A DNA stretch of 64,000 nt, taken from positions 62,001 through 126,000 of the forward strand of contig JAGEMR010000015.1 of the NCBI GenBank assembly GCA_021030915.1, in the 5' to 3' direction. Origin of the DNA: Astrothelium macrocarpum. Lineage: Eukaryota > Ascomycota > Dothideomycetes > Trypetheliales > Trypetheliaceae. The notes below the pieces were generated by a model. It made no database searches. It saw nothing but the letters and a program-made list of their open reading frames with translations, and was not told the origin of the DNA. Made by a program: the position numbers and the translations under genes. Below, piece after piece: positions 12,250-23,585 of this stretch (position 1 is the first letter of the stretch; each line of letters opens with the position of its first letter).

Positions 12250-13846
12250 CGAAGCAAGGCTGGCGGGCGACAGGCTGATCGTGGGCGCGTCCAGTCAGCG
12301 CAATGCGGCCAATGTGCTGGCAGGTAACGCGAGAAAGGCACTGATATCAGACACGCACATGCAGCGCCGCTTTTCTGGAGATTCGCAAGAGTTCGAGCGT
12401 GATTGGACAAAGTAGGCGAGCCCAGTTCAAGAGGCGAATGGGTGGCAGGTAGGGGAAAAGGCGATGGGCAGTGGGAGAGGGTGAGGAGGCAGTGTGAGAA
12501 GAAGGTAAGAGCATGAGGGCAAAGAATGATCCGCCAGCGATGACCAGCAGCACCAGCAGCACCAGCAGCACCAGCAGGCGGGAGCGGGTGCGCGGGCGAG
12601 AGACGTGGGAGGCGCCAAGACCCAGGGCCGGGACTTGCACCTCGACCGTGATACGTAACCAAGTACCTCACCTCGACCTCAGGCCCCGGACAGCAAACCC
12701 CCTCTGCAACCTAGGCGTTTGGACGGGCCGTCATTCCCCTCCCTCGTGCTGCGGCGGAGCACCAAGAGACATTCTGCCCCATTGACAATGTCTGGGCGCG
12801 TGGCGCATGTACTTGTCCTTCGTACTCATCCACTTCCCGCTAGGCCGAAAGTAGGAGGCTTGAAATGTTCCAGCACCACTCAGGCTGGCCACGGTTTATC
12901 ATCCATCATTACATTAGTCAGAATGCCTGGTAAATAATCGACCGAACCGCCGTGCCCCGTCCCTCAAAGTCAGGACTGTCTTGGTCATCCCTGTCGATCA
13001 GAATCGGACCGGAATGCTGCAGCTCTTTGCTCGGGAAAGGCACAGGATCGATTTTGGCGCGCAACGTGTGTCCCGAAACCAACAGCATGCTCGCCTACAA
13101 CGAATCAAATGGTTTTAGCCGATGACGCATCCTTTTGCTCCTCAGCCTGGCTCTGCAAGAGCCAATGAGAAAGTTGGCCTCCCATCAACGTCCACGTTCG
13201 ACCCAAAAGAGCGGGATATGATTTTCAGGCGCATGGCAGCACTGCTATTCCGTAGCTCTTGGCATATACCTCACCGACTCATCCTGCTGTGTCATCCGCT
13301 CAACCAATCAAGCTCAAATCACCAAAGGTAAAAGCGTTTCATGCTGAAATTGCAAGGCCTAGTTTTGGCTCCCAAATTAGACTATTTCGTGCAGACCTGA
13401 TTCTGATTGACATTTTGGATCTGGTCTATTTTTGAAATGCAGTTGCCAAGGATCGGGTGCTAGATTAATGAGCCTACTGACAAAGGCCAATCTACCATTC
13501 TTCGTAACATGTCAAGCCTCGTCTGACTTGGACTGTGAAGTGAACACTCGTAGCCACATTGGGTAGACCGAATTCTCATCGCCATAAACTGATACGAAAA
13601 AACCGTGTTCGGTATCGAGTAACATTGTGATCAATCGGGCTGACACGTGCTTGGAAATGTGAAAGGGTCGGATGTCTGACGCCCCTTTTCGGTACACTCT
13701 ACACTCATATCAACCATTCCTCGCTCTTTCACGAGCGAGGTCGGAAAAGTATTCGCCGCCACGCACAGACCACTGCTTAATCCCAGTCAACATCGCGACC
13801 TCAAGCCAAAATTTCACCTCGCCTGAAGCTCTCCCCTTGCGTCAAA
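12250..13846. other. divergent promoter region between SNT2 and SNU114
   Basis: About 1.6 kb separates the two start codons. It carries the short CAG-type repeat listed separately. Antisense frames near 12.0-12.7 kb are Ala/Pro/Ser-rich by-products of local GC-rich composition. No other gene was seen. Confidence 0.6.
12544..12577. repeat. interrupted 9-bp (CAGCAGCAC) microsatellite
   Basis: Four tandem imperfect copies of a CAGCAGCAC unit lie about 300 bp upstream of the SNT2 start. It is probably in the SNT2 5' leader or promoter. On the minus strand it reads as GCT/GGT-type triplets and would give a Cys/Trp or Leu/Val run; neither looks like real protein. Confidence 0.8.
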
Positions 13847-16807
13847 ATGGCGGACGATCTTTACGATGAGTTTGGAAATTACATCGGCGGTATCGAAGAA
13901 TCAGAAGAGGAAGATGTTCATCATGAAGCGACCGATGGCGCTGCATACTTGGAAGATGAAGAAGAGGATGAAGAAGTCGAGGTCAACGAGCAGCAAATCA
14001 TGGAAGTTGATGAGGGCCCGTCGAACGCAGTGGTGCTTCACGAAGATAAAAGATATTACCCGACCGCTCAGCAAGTCTACGGTCCCGATGTCGAGACCTT
14101 GGTGCAAGAAGAAGATACGCAACCACTCACTCAGCCTATTATAGAACCCATCGTGCAGAAGAAATTCTCTGTCGAAGAAACAAAACTGCCACCAGTCAAC
14201 TTCTCGCGAAGCTTCATGGCGGATCTTATGGGCTTCCCGGAACAAATAAGAAATATTGTCTTTGCTGGACATCTCCACCACGGCAAGACTGCCTTTATGG
14301 ACATGTTGGTGATGCAAACGCACGAAAACATCCAGTCTTCCTTGGACAAGAGAATGGGAAAAAAGCGAGATGAGCAGCTACGATATACCGATACACATCT
14401 TTTGGAGCGCGAGAGGGGACTTTCCATCAAAACTTCACCGATGAGCTTATTACTGCAAACGACAAAGGGGAAATCCCAGCTCTTCAATATTTTGGACACA
14501 CCTGGACACGTCAACTTTGTGGACGAAGTAGCCGCTTCGTTGCGCCTTGCGGATGGCGTCGTTTTGTTTGTTGATGTGGTTGAAGGTGTTCAAATAAATA
14601 CAGAACAGATCATCAAACATTCGGTTTTGGAGGGCATGCCGCTTACGCTCTTGATCAATAAGATGGACCGGCTCATACTAGAGCTCAAGCTGCCTCCAGC
14701 TGATGCATACTTCAAGCTTAAACATGTCATCGAAGAAGTAAATACCGTCATTGAGAGTACCATTCCCGGTCAAGGCGAGAAGCGACGAGTCAGCCCAGAA
14801 AAGGGAAATGTGGCCTTTGCGAGCAGTACTATGAATTGGTGCTTCACATTGCCTTCTTTTGCAAAGATGTATGCCGATAGCTTCGACGGCGTAGATGCAG
14901 CGCAATTCAGTTTGAGACTGTGGGGAGATATTTTCTTCAACCCGAAAAGTCGAAAATTTTCAAGAAAGGCCTTGGAAGAAGGAAGCAAGCGCTCTTTTGT
15001 CAATTTCGTTCTCGAGCCCATATACAAACTCTATTCCCATACTATCAGTGAGAGTCCAGAGGACCTCAAAGAAACCCTTGCGCAATTAGGCGTCTTCCTC
15101 AAACCTTCACAATACAAGACTGATGCCAAAGTCTTGCTACGGCTTGTTTGTGAGCAGTTTTTTGGTCCTGCGACCAGTTTCGTGGATATGGTTGTTCAGC
15201 ATATCCCTTCGCCTCTGGCAGATGCAAAGAGAATACTGGAAAGGTACTACACCGGTCCACTTGATACAACGACGGCGCAGGCCATACAAAACTGCGACTC
15301 AGATGGACCCCTTGTTGTGCAAATTACGAAACTTTTCAACACAACGGATGCCAAAAATTTCCATGCTTTTGGTCGTGTCATGAGTGGCACTGCTCGACCA
15401 GGCCAGCAAGTTCGTGTACTCGGCGAAGGTTACACCATCGAAGATGAAGAAGACATGGTCAAAGCAACAATATCAGACACTTGGATTGCTGAATCTCGCT
15501 ACAATGTGCCTACGAGCGGTGTTCCAGCCGGTAACTGGGTCCTTCTTGGTGGCGTCGACAACTCCATCGTCAAGACTGCAACAGTGGTTCCCCCAAGTCT
15601 TCCCGACGATGAAGATGCGTACATCTTTCGTCCCATCAAGCATTTCTTTGAATCCGTCTTCAAGGTTGCAGTAGAGCCTATCAACCCGTCCGAGCTGCCC
15701 AAAATGCTTGACGGTCTTCGAAAAATCAGTCGGTCCTATCCGCTCATTACCACTAAAGTCGAAGAATCTGGCGAGCATGTCATTCTTGGCACTGGCGAAC
15801 TTTATATGGACTGTGTTCTTCACGATCTACGTCGCCTCTACGCTGAAATGGAGATCAAAGTTTCTGACCCCGTCACTCGATTCTGTGAGACTGTAGTCGA
15901 AACTTCTGCCATAAAGTGTTACGCACTCACTCCTAACAAAAAGAATAAAATCACCATGGTCGCCGAGCCACTTGATGATGGCATTGCCGAGGATATTGAA
16001 TCTGGCAAAGTCAAGATAACCGATCCTGTTCGAACAGTTGGCAAGTTTTTCCAAGATAATTATGAGTGGGATCTCCTTGCCAGTCGAAACATCTGGGCCT
16101 TTGGGCCTGACGAAATGGGTCCCAACATACTTCAAAACGACACGCTCCCTACCGAAACCGACCAAAAACTCCTCCGTGCCACCCGTGATTCGTTACGCCA
16201 GGGCTTTAGCTGGGCTACTCGCGAGGGACCTCTTTGTGAGGAGCCGATTCGCAACGCCAAATTTCGTTTGACCGACATTGCTCTGGCCGAGGAACCAATT
16301 TTTCGTGGTGGCGGCCAAATCATCCCGACTGCTCGCCGCAGCTGTTACTCTAGCTTCCTCATGGCTTCTCCCCGCTTAATGGAGCCTGTGTATGCATGCG
16401 CCGCCACAGGGCCCGCCGATGCTGTTTCCGCCGTCTATACTGTGCTTTCCCGTCGACGGGGCCATGTGCTACAGGATGGGCCCATCGCAGGCACACCACT
16501 GTACCGTGTCCGAGGTCTTATTCCAGTAATTGATTCATTTGGTTTCGAGACAGACCTCAGAATCCACACGCAGGGTCAGGCAACCGTGTCTCTTGTGTTT
16601 GAGCGATGGAACATCGTTCCTGGGGATCCCCTGGATCGGGATGTGAAGTTAAGGCCGTTGGAACCGGCAGGAGCGCAGGCAACAGCGAGGGATTTTGTGT
16701 TGAAGACGCGGCGGCGCAAAGGGCTAAGTGAGGATGTGGGTATCAACAAGTTCTTAGAGCCTGACCTGTATCGGAGTTTGAGGGAAAGTGGCATCTTGGA
16801 TGGATAA
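13847..16807 (+). CDS. snu114: U5 snRNP GTPase Snu114 (EFTUD2)
   Basis: EF-2-like GTPase of the U5 snRNP. It controls Brr2 helicase action during spliceosome activation and disassembly. It is a single uninterrupted exon of 986 residues, the usual family length. Seen: an acidic N-terminal ~70 residues typical of Snu114 (EESEEEDVHHE, DEEEDEEVEV); G1 GHLHHGKT at ~141-148; G3 LDTPGHVNF at ~216; G4 NKMD at ~270; then EF-2-like domains II-V, with the conserved C-terminal region (RRRGHVLQDGPIAGTPLYRV). The start has a good context (CAAAATGG) and the protein begins MADDLYDEFGNYIG, as in orthologs. It is intron-free although nearly all its neighbours are split. Divergent to SNT2. Confidence 0.97.
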   Translation: MADDLYDEFGNYIGGIEESEEEDVHHEATDGAAYLEDEEEDEEVEVNEQQIMEVDEGPSNAVVLHEDKRYYPTAQQVYGPDVETLVQEEDTQPLTQPIIEPIVQKKFSVEETKLPPVNFSRSFMADLMGFPEQIRNIVFAGHLHHGKTAFMDMLVMQTHENIQSSLDKRMGKKRDEQLRYTDTHLLERERGLSIKTSPMSLLLQTTKGKSQLFNILDTPGHVNFVDEVAASLRLADGVVLFVDVVEGVQINTEQIIKHSVLEGMPLTLLINKMDRLILELKLPPADAYFKLKHVIEEVNTVIESTIPGQGEKRRVSPEKGNVAFASSTMNWCFTLPSFAKMYADSFDGVDAAQFSLRLWGDIFFNPKSRKFSRKALEEGSKRSFVNFVLEPIYKLYSHTISESPEDLKETLAQLGVFLKPSQYKTDAKVLLRLVCEQFFGPATSFVDMVVQHIPSPLADAKRILERYYTGPLDTTTAQAIQNCDSDGPLVVQITKLFNTTDAKNFHAFGRVMSGTARPGQQVRVLGEGYTIEDEEDMVKATISDTWIAESRYNVPTSGVPAGNWVLLGGVDNSIVKTATVVPPSLPDDEDAYIFRPIKHFFESVFKVAVEPINPSELPKMLDGLRKISRSYPLITTKVEESGEHVILGTGELYMDCVLHDLRRLYAEMEIKVSDPVTRFCETVVETSAIKCYALTPNKKNKITMVAEPLDDGIAEDIESGKVKITDPVRTVGKFFQDNYEWDLLASRNIWAFGPDEMGPNILQNDTLPTETDQKLLRATRDSLRQGFSWATREGPLCEEPIRNAKFRLTDIALAEEPIFRGGGQIIPTARRSCYSSFLMASPRLMEPVYACAATGPADAVSAVYTVLSRRRGHVLQDGPIAGTPLYRVRGLIPVIDSFGFETDLRIHTQGQATVSLVFERWNIVPGDPLDRDVKLRPLEPAGAQATARDFVLKTRRRKGLSEDVGINKFLEPDLYRSLRESGILDG

Positions 16808-17230
16808 AGGCTCAGAAAAGCTTTTTACTGTGACATTAAATGTATATTTAGAGGCTAGAAAGGCACATTTAATACCATGGGCAGGGGGATACCTCACTGT
16901 AGAGTGGCAATTGAGATTGCCTCAGAGACAATTCTGCACGCATTTCGTCAAGGCAGAGAGCAGATGTCGTTGACCACCAAAGCTAATAAAAGCGAATACA
17001 AATCGTCCATACATACAATCTCGCATCGTTGAGATGCAATATTTTGTTCCGTTCGAGAAATGTCCGTTTGTCTTCGTGAAACCACGAAGTATTGAAAACG
17101 GACTTTTGATCTTTGTTGAATCATGTCAAAGGCACTCAAATCTTTCCCAAATGACCTAATAGCTCCCCTTGACCAAGAATGCTCGTGCCTTCATACGCCA
17201 TCTATTCCTACGTAATCCTGGTTCATACTT
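16808..17230. other. convergent intergenic region
   Basis: This lies between the ends of SNU114 and ERG10, which converge, and probably holds both 3' untranslated regions. No gene or repeat was recognised. Confidence 0.5.
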
Positions 17231-18748
17231 TTATGCTCCGTTAATGCCACTAGCACCGCCTTCTAATCTCTCCAGCACTATTGCACTCGCCCCTCCTCCG
17301 CCGTTGCAAATCCCTGCGCACCCAATCCTGCCGCCCTTCTCCCTCAACACACCCAGCAGCGTCGTCACAATTCGTGCTCCGCTCGCCCCCAGCGGATGCC
17401 CTAGTGCCACCGCTCCGCCATGCACATTTACCTTGGCTTCATCAAGGCCCAAGATCTTCATATTCGCAAGCGCCACTACGCTAAAGGCCTCGTTGATCTC
17501 GAAGGCATCTACATCTGCCTGTGCAACCTGGGCGTGCTTCAGGGCCTTCGGAATGGCGAGGGCCGGGGAGGTTGTAAACTTCGATGGCTGCTGTGCTGCG
17601 TCTCCCCAGCCGAGAACGCGGGCAAGCGGTTTAAGGTGCGGGTGTGCGGAGAGGTAAGCGTGAGAACAAAGAACAAGAGCAGCAGCACCGTCGGAGAGAG
17701 GAGAGGCGTTAGCAGCAGTAACGGTTGCAGAGGGATCGGAGGGGAGGAAGGCGGGTCGAAGAGAGGTGGTGCGCGACTCGTTGAACTGATTGAGATTAGT
17801 TTAATTATACTATGTATGGTGTGGAAAAGGAGCCATGGAAGAACAGATAAGGATACTAGTTGTGGTCAAGGCTAGACTCACGTTTTTTGGTTCCTCGTCC
17901 TTTTCGACCAGAAAAGGAGGCTTGTTCCTCCCACCAGCGACTTCCACTGGTGCAATCTCTTCTGTGAACCATCCGTTCTCCTGTGCTTGTATGGCCTTCT
18001 TGTAACTGCGAATGCAGTAGGCATCACTCTGAGCTCTATCGAATCCATGGTCCCTCGCGCACTCCTCACCCTGCAAACCCATGTGTTCCTTCTTTCCGTA
18101 TGCGTCAGTCAAGCCATCGCGATCCAGACCATCGACCAAGGTCTGATTGCCATACTTGGCGCCAGTGCGTAGGTTTGGCAGGTAGTGCGGTACATTGGAC
18201 ATTGACTCGCAGCCGCCAGCAATGACAAGATTGGCGGTACCAGATTGCAGGGTGAGAGATGCGAGGACCAAGGCTTTGACTGAGGAGGCACATACTTTAT
18301 TGACCGTTGTGCACACCGTGGATTGAGGAAGACCAGCGTTGATAGCCGATTGACGCGCAGGATTTTGACCAAGGCTGCAATTTGGGTGGGTTAAAAAATG
18401 ATATACCATGTAGGTGAGGGTGCGATGGGACTCCGAGAGAGTAAGACATACTTGGCAGAGAGAACATTGCCAAAGAAGACTTCTTCAACGTCGTCTGACT
18501 TGACACCAGCGCGCTCAACAGCAGCTTCCAAATCAGTCAGCTCAAAAATTCAAGTCACACTTGATGGAGCTTGGTACATCTGATCGCATGAGAGCCCAGT
18601 TGGGTTGCACTCAAATTTGAAAGGGAGCTTTTGTGCGATTAGTAGAAAGCGTAGCGACTGTTGTGTTTCGTAGTTTTACTCACCCAAGGAAGCATCCGAC
18701 TGGCGTTCTGACAGCGGAAAGGACATATACTGGGTCTCGGCCTGCCAT
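17231..18748 (-). CDS. erg10: acetyl-CoA C-acetyltransferase (cytosolic thiolase, Erg10)
   Basis: Condenses two acetyl-CoA to acetoacetyl-CoA, the first step of the mevalonate/ergosterol pathway. Exons (minus) are 18748..18684, 18627..18578, 18524..18452, 18374..17882 and 17785..17231, giving 411 residues. All four introns are GT..AG. Seen: nucleophile Cys91 in NKVCASS (most orthologs have CASG); NEAFSVVALANMKILG; the His of NVHGGAVALGHPLGASG; and the second active Cys in CNGGGGASA. The start MAGRDPVYVLSAVRTPVG is the normal thiolase N-terminus with no mitochondrial leader, and there is no PTS1 or PTS2, so the cytosolic form is favoured. The internal exons of 50 and 73 bp are small, but the joined protein reads without gaps through SLSNLSATQLGSHAIRSAVE. 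Confidence 0.94.
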
Positions 18749-19275
18749 TTTGGAGAGACTTGTAGAGAGAACTACGGAGCAACAGAAACAGTGGTTTGTT
18801 TTCAAATGGGTGTTCAGTAGCAGAAGCTTTACGGTGAGCAGCACCAGCTGATGGAATTAGAAATGTCATGCCAAGGTCAGTTTTTTTGAGCTGAACTATG
18901 CAGTTTGAGCCAATCATAAAATCCTTACCTGACTACAGGGTCTCTGATTGGTTCAGACTGCTTAGCTCAGCGGGGAAGACTGACCCTGATGCGATATTTC
19001 TAATTTCGGCGGCTGGTGGCAGGGGTAGCTCCAGAAAACCTGTGGGTCATCCAATGAAAGCGCAGGGACTTCGACAGTGCCTGCATATCACGTGCCGTAC
19101 CGTGAGACGACCACTCGGCCCGCGCAAACCAGGTAGGAATTTATTTCTGATTTGGTGGAGAGCGCAATATCGCAAGCTACCACAAGGTCGAATTCATCGT
19201 GACGATGCTATATCATGACTACCAAGTATTCATATAGATCGCCTCGCCATCGCCATCTTGATTCTATTTCCTTTC
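18749..19275. other. ERG10 upstream region
   Basis: About 0.5 kb between the ERG10 start and the ARPC2 stop, both minus strand. It should hold the ERG10 promoter. No gene was seen. Confidence 0.5.
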
Positions 19276-20466
19276 CTAGCCCTGAACTCGGAAAGTCCTT
19301 CCTGTCGCTGTCTTCCGCTCCTTTTCTTCGTTTTCTGGTCGTGCTCGTCTCAACACTGCGCAATGTTAACTACCTTGTGCTCGTTGGAACCAATATATAT
19401 AATGACGCTCACCTTGCAGAAAGTCGGCAGTCCGTCTTCGCATCCTTGAATGGATATAAGCCTACAACGACTCTGTTAGAACATACCACCATCACTTCGC
19501 GTTACTTATCTAACCTTTGATGCTTTGATGTGATAGTGGAAATAGTCGCGAAAGGTCTGGATGTGGGATATGACCTCCTCCCTTCGTTGCACCGACAAAT
19601 GTCTCGGAAAAAGAACAAATGTGATGTAGCCAATCTCTCCACTGCCTGATTGAGGGAGTCCCGGGACACCTTCCAGCTCCAGCGGAGGATCATTGCGGAA
19701 TAAAACTTGAGGCGCGTTTTGAATGGCTCGCCGTCGCGCATCCACAAACTCCTGATTGCAACTGTGAGCCTTGTTCTCAAATGCTTCACCGAGAGGCTTG
19801 CCTCGTACCTGTAAGAAGACCTTGCCAAAGATTCTATCAGTCTCTTCCCGGAACACTGTGCTGAAAATGACAGTCACTCTATCATGACTGGCTTTGACGT
19901 AGATTGCTTCCTCTTCCCGATAGTGTATCGCGCGGACCACCCCGCCTTCTCGCACGCCCTGTGGCGCCGACTCAGACGTGTATTTGGATGCTTCTTCTTG
20001 CAATTGGGCAAACTCATCAAAAGCCTGTTCAAAGGGTGCTGCCATGGCATTGCGCTTGAGCAGAGATATTCGACGGATCAAATCATTCCGCGCATCTTCC
20101 TCCTGAGGTAGCTTCTCGAGATCCACGGCAACCGAAAAGTCATATCCTTGTTCTGGTGAAACAATATACGGTCCGTATTCTCGTTCCAGCACCAACTCTG
20201 CTCCATATTGAACCAGCTCATGGAAACATCTTACGGAGATTGAGACCAGGATCTTTGTCTTGCTCTCCGGAGTAGAGATGTGAAATGTCACCCCATCAAA
20301 ATCCGAGACGACTTGGTCTATTGAAGTGGGGGATGCTCTGTGACAACGTGAGCGAATTTCTTCGGTAACATATCTGAAGTTTAGCTTGGAAATGCTAGGC
20401 TTACCCGGTGAATCGGTCTTTGAGAAGAGACTCAATAAGTACATTCTGATAATCGAGGAGAAGCAT
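19276..20466 (-). CDS. arc35: Arp2/3 complex 34/35-kDa subunit (ARPC2, Arc35)
   Basis: Core subunit of the Arp2/3 complex, which nucleates branched actin at endocytic patches and hyphal tips; ARPC2 contacts the mother filament. Exons (minus) are 20466..20405, 20337..19515, 19461..19413 and 19355..19276, giving 337 residues; introns are 67, 53 and 57 bp. Seen: the N-terminus MLLLDYQNVLIESLLKDRF; TSIDQVVSDFDGVTFHIS just after the first intron; RGKPLGEAFEN; the C-terminal helix around DYFHYHIKASK-AYIHSRMRRRTADFLQ-VLRRARPENEEKE, assembled over two small exons; and a final GRTF segment. Family motifs continue across each junction, so the model is firm. Divergent to RPS13, with 491 bp between start codons. 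Confidence 0.95.
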
Positions 20467-20957
20467 ATTGCAATAAGGGAATCTGGAGCCGAGAGTCAGA
20501 CGTGATCGTTAAAGATGTCCACCCAAAAAATCATTCAGAGGAAAAAAGCAGGGCCAAATTTCAGAAATCAAATTCATTCACTGGGAGTATACTCCCTAAC
20601 ATAAGAGGTACCAGAAATTCATGGTTTGGTTCATCATGACGAAGATTGGAAGAGCATGTACAGGCACCGGAATGTGAACCACGTACCAAGAATCACACGC
20701 TTTCAGGGGTAGGCGGTCACTCTGGGTTTCGCCCTCGAATTGGCGCGCATGTTCTCTGTTCTCTGTTCTCTTGAAGTAAATGTCGATGATCGACTGTGCG
20801 GACCTCAGGCTTGGTCCCCGCCAGCGAGGCCGACCCGTCATCCCTGTCGCGCGTCCATGCCGCAAGTCACATGACCCACCATCTCCGCGATCCCGCCAAA
20901 TTGAACCCCAACCTCCGCCCAGTATCAGTTCCATTTCAATCAGCAACCTTCGTCGTC
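20467..20957. other. divergent promoter region of ARPC2 and RPS13
   Basis: A 491-bp shared upstream region. Open frames starting upstream of RPS13 (20780, 20796) are extensions of its first exon or shadows. No other gene was seen. Confidence 0.5.
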
Positions 20958-21672
20958 ATGGGTCGTCTTCACAGCAATGGCAAGGGCATTTCGTCCAGTG
21001 CAATCCCTTATTCGCGTGCCCCTCCAGCATGGCTGAAGACCACGCCCGATCAGGTCGTTGACCAGATTTGCAGACTGGCCAAGAAGGGTGCGACTCCGTC
21101 GCAGATTGGTGTCGTCTTGCGCGATTCGCACGGTATCGCACAAGTCAAAGTCGTTACTGGTGAGCCTGTCAATGCGAGAGCTACACAGTCAATCCAGTCG
21201 GTACTGATTAAATGCATAGGCAATAAAATCCTCCGCATCCTCAAGTCCAACGGTACGCCCATCTTTAGTTGAAGCACGGAACCCGCAATCTATTTGACTC
21301 TCTCGTGGGCTGTCAAATCCGACTCTCCGAGTATCTGCATGCCTCTGCTTGGTCAATGACTGACAGAGCGATTTACAACAGGCCTTGCACCAGAATTGCC
21401 AGAGGACCTCTACCATCTTATCAAAAAGGTACTATACCAAGATTCAAAAACAGCATTTTCATGGCAAATTCAAGTGTTCTCACTAAATCAAAATGTAGGC
21501 TGTTGCTGTTCGCAAGCATCTCGAGCGTAACCGAAAGGACAAAGACTCCAAGTTTCGCCTCATTCTCATCGAGTCCCGCATTCATCGTCTCTCAAGGTAT
21601 TACAAAACTGTCGGTGCTCTGCCTCCAACATGGAGGTATGAGAGTGCGACTGCGAGCACATTGGTGGCATAG
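20958..21672 (+). CDS. rps13: 40S ribosomal protein S13 (uS15)
   Basis: Small-subunit ribosomal protein that binds 18S rRNA in the platform region. Exons are 20958..21159, 21220..21252, 21382..21428 and 21499..21672, giving 151 residues, exactly the family length. Introns are 60, 129 and 70 bp; exon 2 is only 33 nt. Seen: MGRLHSNGKGISSSAIPYSR at the start, SQIGVVLRDSHGIAQVKVVTG before intron 1, NKILRILKSNG in exon 2, LAPELPEDLYHLIKK in exon 3 and RIHRLSRYYKTVGALPPTWR near the end. I looked for a box C/D snoRNA in the introns, because RPS13 introns host U14 in animals, and saw no convincing C/D pair. Confidence 0.98.
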
Positions 21673-21963
21673 ACTTACAATATGAGAGGGGGTTTATTCG
21701 TAGCGATGATTACGGTGAATATGTAGCATTTCAGGCGCTGTGGAAATAGCGAAATAATTCTAGCTCCTTGTCAGGTGGACGAAGTTTCCCGCATCTCTTA
21801 ATGTCTCACTTGACCTCACGCGTGAATCTTCCTTAAAATTGAGTAGTTTGGTGACCGGAATCCTAGCTGTCCCTTGTCGAAACATCGACATCGGTAGCAT
21901 GCCAGCAAATCCCGCCTTTGACGCCATCGCTGTAAAGACTGGATCATCGTAACCAGATCGTGA

Positions 21964-22661
21964 CTATGTCCCCTCAATATCTCTACTCCTCTCTCCCAAG
22001 AACTCTGCCAACCACTTCAACGGTTTCTCGGGCCTTTCCTTGCGTTAACACCCGTAGATTCAAGTGATCAAGTCGCCTCTAACTTTGGGGCAAACTCACT
22101 CGTATACCGCAAGATATTTCATCGCTTCAAGCAGATGCGGTGTGACATTTGTGTTCAAATATACGCGCGTTGGGCTTCCATGGGGGCTTGGTGCCGCTGG
22201 AGGTGCCAATGTTGTTGCTGCTGCCGAGGGTGTAGTAGGAGGATTAGAGGAGTTGCGTGCCATGGACGCGGTTGGTTGGGCAGGACCAGGAGAGGCAGTG
22301 GCAGCAGTGGGTGGAGTCGCAGTGGAAGCTATTGGGATAGAAGAGACCGGCTCATTGGTGGACTGATGGTCGTTGTTTACTAACGTCGTGACGGGGGGAT
22401 TGATTGTGGGTGTTGGGTCCGCAAGTTGGGGCTACAAAAGTGTCAATTGCTGACATAGGAAACTCTTCAAGGAGCGGAGTAAAAAAGACACGAGACTGGC
22501 AAGCAAGGAAATGCAAGTGGAGGAAAGGGAGGAAGACTGACTGGTAAAGCCGCATCTTCAGACATTTCAACATCGCCATTAAGTGCAGCACCTGAATTAG
22601 CCTGCTGCTCAGAGACAGCATTTTCCTGGCCATCTTCTGAATTCACAAGAGATTCTGCCAT
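21964..22661 (-). CDS. sdc1: COMPASS subunit Sdc1 (Dpy-30 motif)
   Basis: Small subunit of the COMPASS/Set1 histone H3K4 methyltransferase complex; the Dpy-30 helices dimerise and bind Bre2/Ash2L. Exons (minus) are 22661..22542, 22431..22100 and 22033..21964, giving 173 residues. Intron 1 has a GTCAGT donor; intron 2 ends GGAAAG. The first ~105 residues are low in complexity (acidic, then Pro/Ser/Thr/Ala-rich). The Dpy-30 motif is at the C-terminus: VYLNTNVTPHLLEAMKYLAV, then YE-PEKPLKWLAEFLGERSRD, joined over intron 2. The stop is six residues beyond. It is a short protein, but the motif is unmistakable. Convergent with RPS13, 291 bp between stops. Confidence 0.92.
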
Positions 22662-23585
22662 GACTGAGGGTCACACGAGCCAAGCGGTTCTACTATAACG
22701 GGCTGTCGAAGATCAATCGGGGATTTTGGCCATCACATAACTGGAATACGGAGTTATTGAGGGAAAGAAATTTAGGTAACCTCACATGAGGTACTAGCGC
22801 TCAGACCATGACGCGTCTTACATGTGCGCGCTCGCGTTATCATGCGTAACTTCACCTCTCAACGCCTTCATCAAATGACAAAGCCACGACGTCTATAAAC
22901 AGTGCATCACCTACTGTCTGGATAAACTGCAAACTTGATGTTTTGAGAAAGTGAGCATTTGCTTGTATTCCTGAAATTGCGTAGAGCAATTATGCCGTGG
23001 CTATATACAATTATTCTGTTCTTTCTCTACGCCAATTCGTCAAAGCAATTTTAATCCCAACAAGTTCATCCACTTGAGCAGTCCTTCCTCAATGGAGGAC
23101 CATACCCCATTGCTGTGTATTCACAGCTGCATTTTGTTGAGCGGTAAGATCCTTTGTCGTAATGGATTTTTTATCAAATGCTTGGATATTTAGTAGAACT
23201 GGTCTTCACGTCGAGTATAAAGCATCCCAAAAGGTAGAGCCTACTCGCTAAAGTCCAAATTGCGTAATATTTATCAATTGGTCCGTAACCTATCGTATTT
23301 TACTAGGCCCACAAGTGTCTCAGGCAAGCAGGCAGAGAAGTGAGATGGAGCTCATCACTACGGCACGAGTTTTACCAATGAACATTTCCATCTCAGCACT
23401 GACCAGAAGATATCTACTTCACTTGCCATCCCAAGTGAAAAGTGACAAGGTCATCTGCTACCTAAATAATCCTTCTTAGCCCCACAGACTCCACCTAATA
23501 CATCGCCTCCGGTTTCCATCCTCCTTTCTTCCACCAGTTCCATACCACCTCTACCTTCCGTCTCATTCAGCCAGAAGGGACCAAC
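22662..23585. other. divergent intergenic region upstream of SDC1
   Basis: AT-rich, about 0.9 kb, between divergent genes. No recognisable gene, RNA or repeat was seen. Confidence 0.5.

Noticed and set aside
18958..19010. tRNA A-box-like TAGCTCAGCGGG
   Set aside because: No B box (GGTTCRANNCC) follows at the right distance and no acceptor stem pairs.
21160..21381. Possible snoRNA in RPS13 introns
   Set aside because: No paired C (RTGATGA) and D (CTGA) boxes with a terminal stem could be found by eye.
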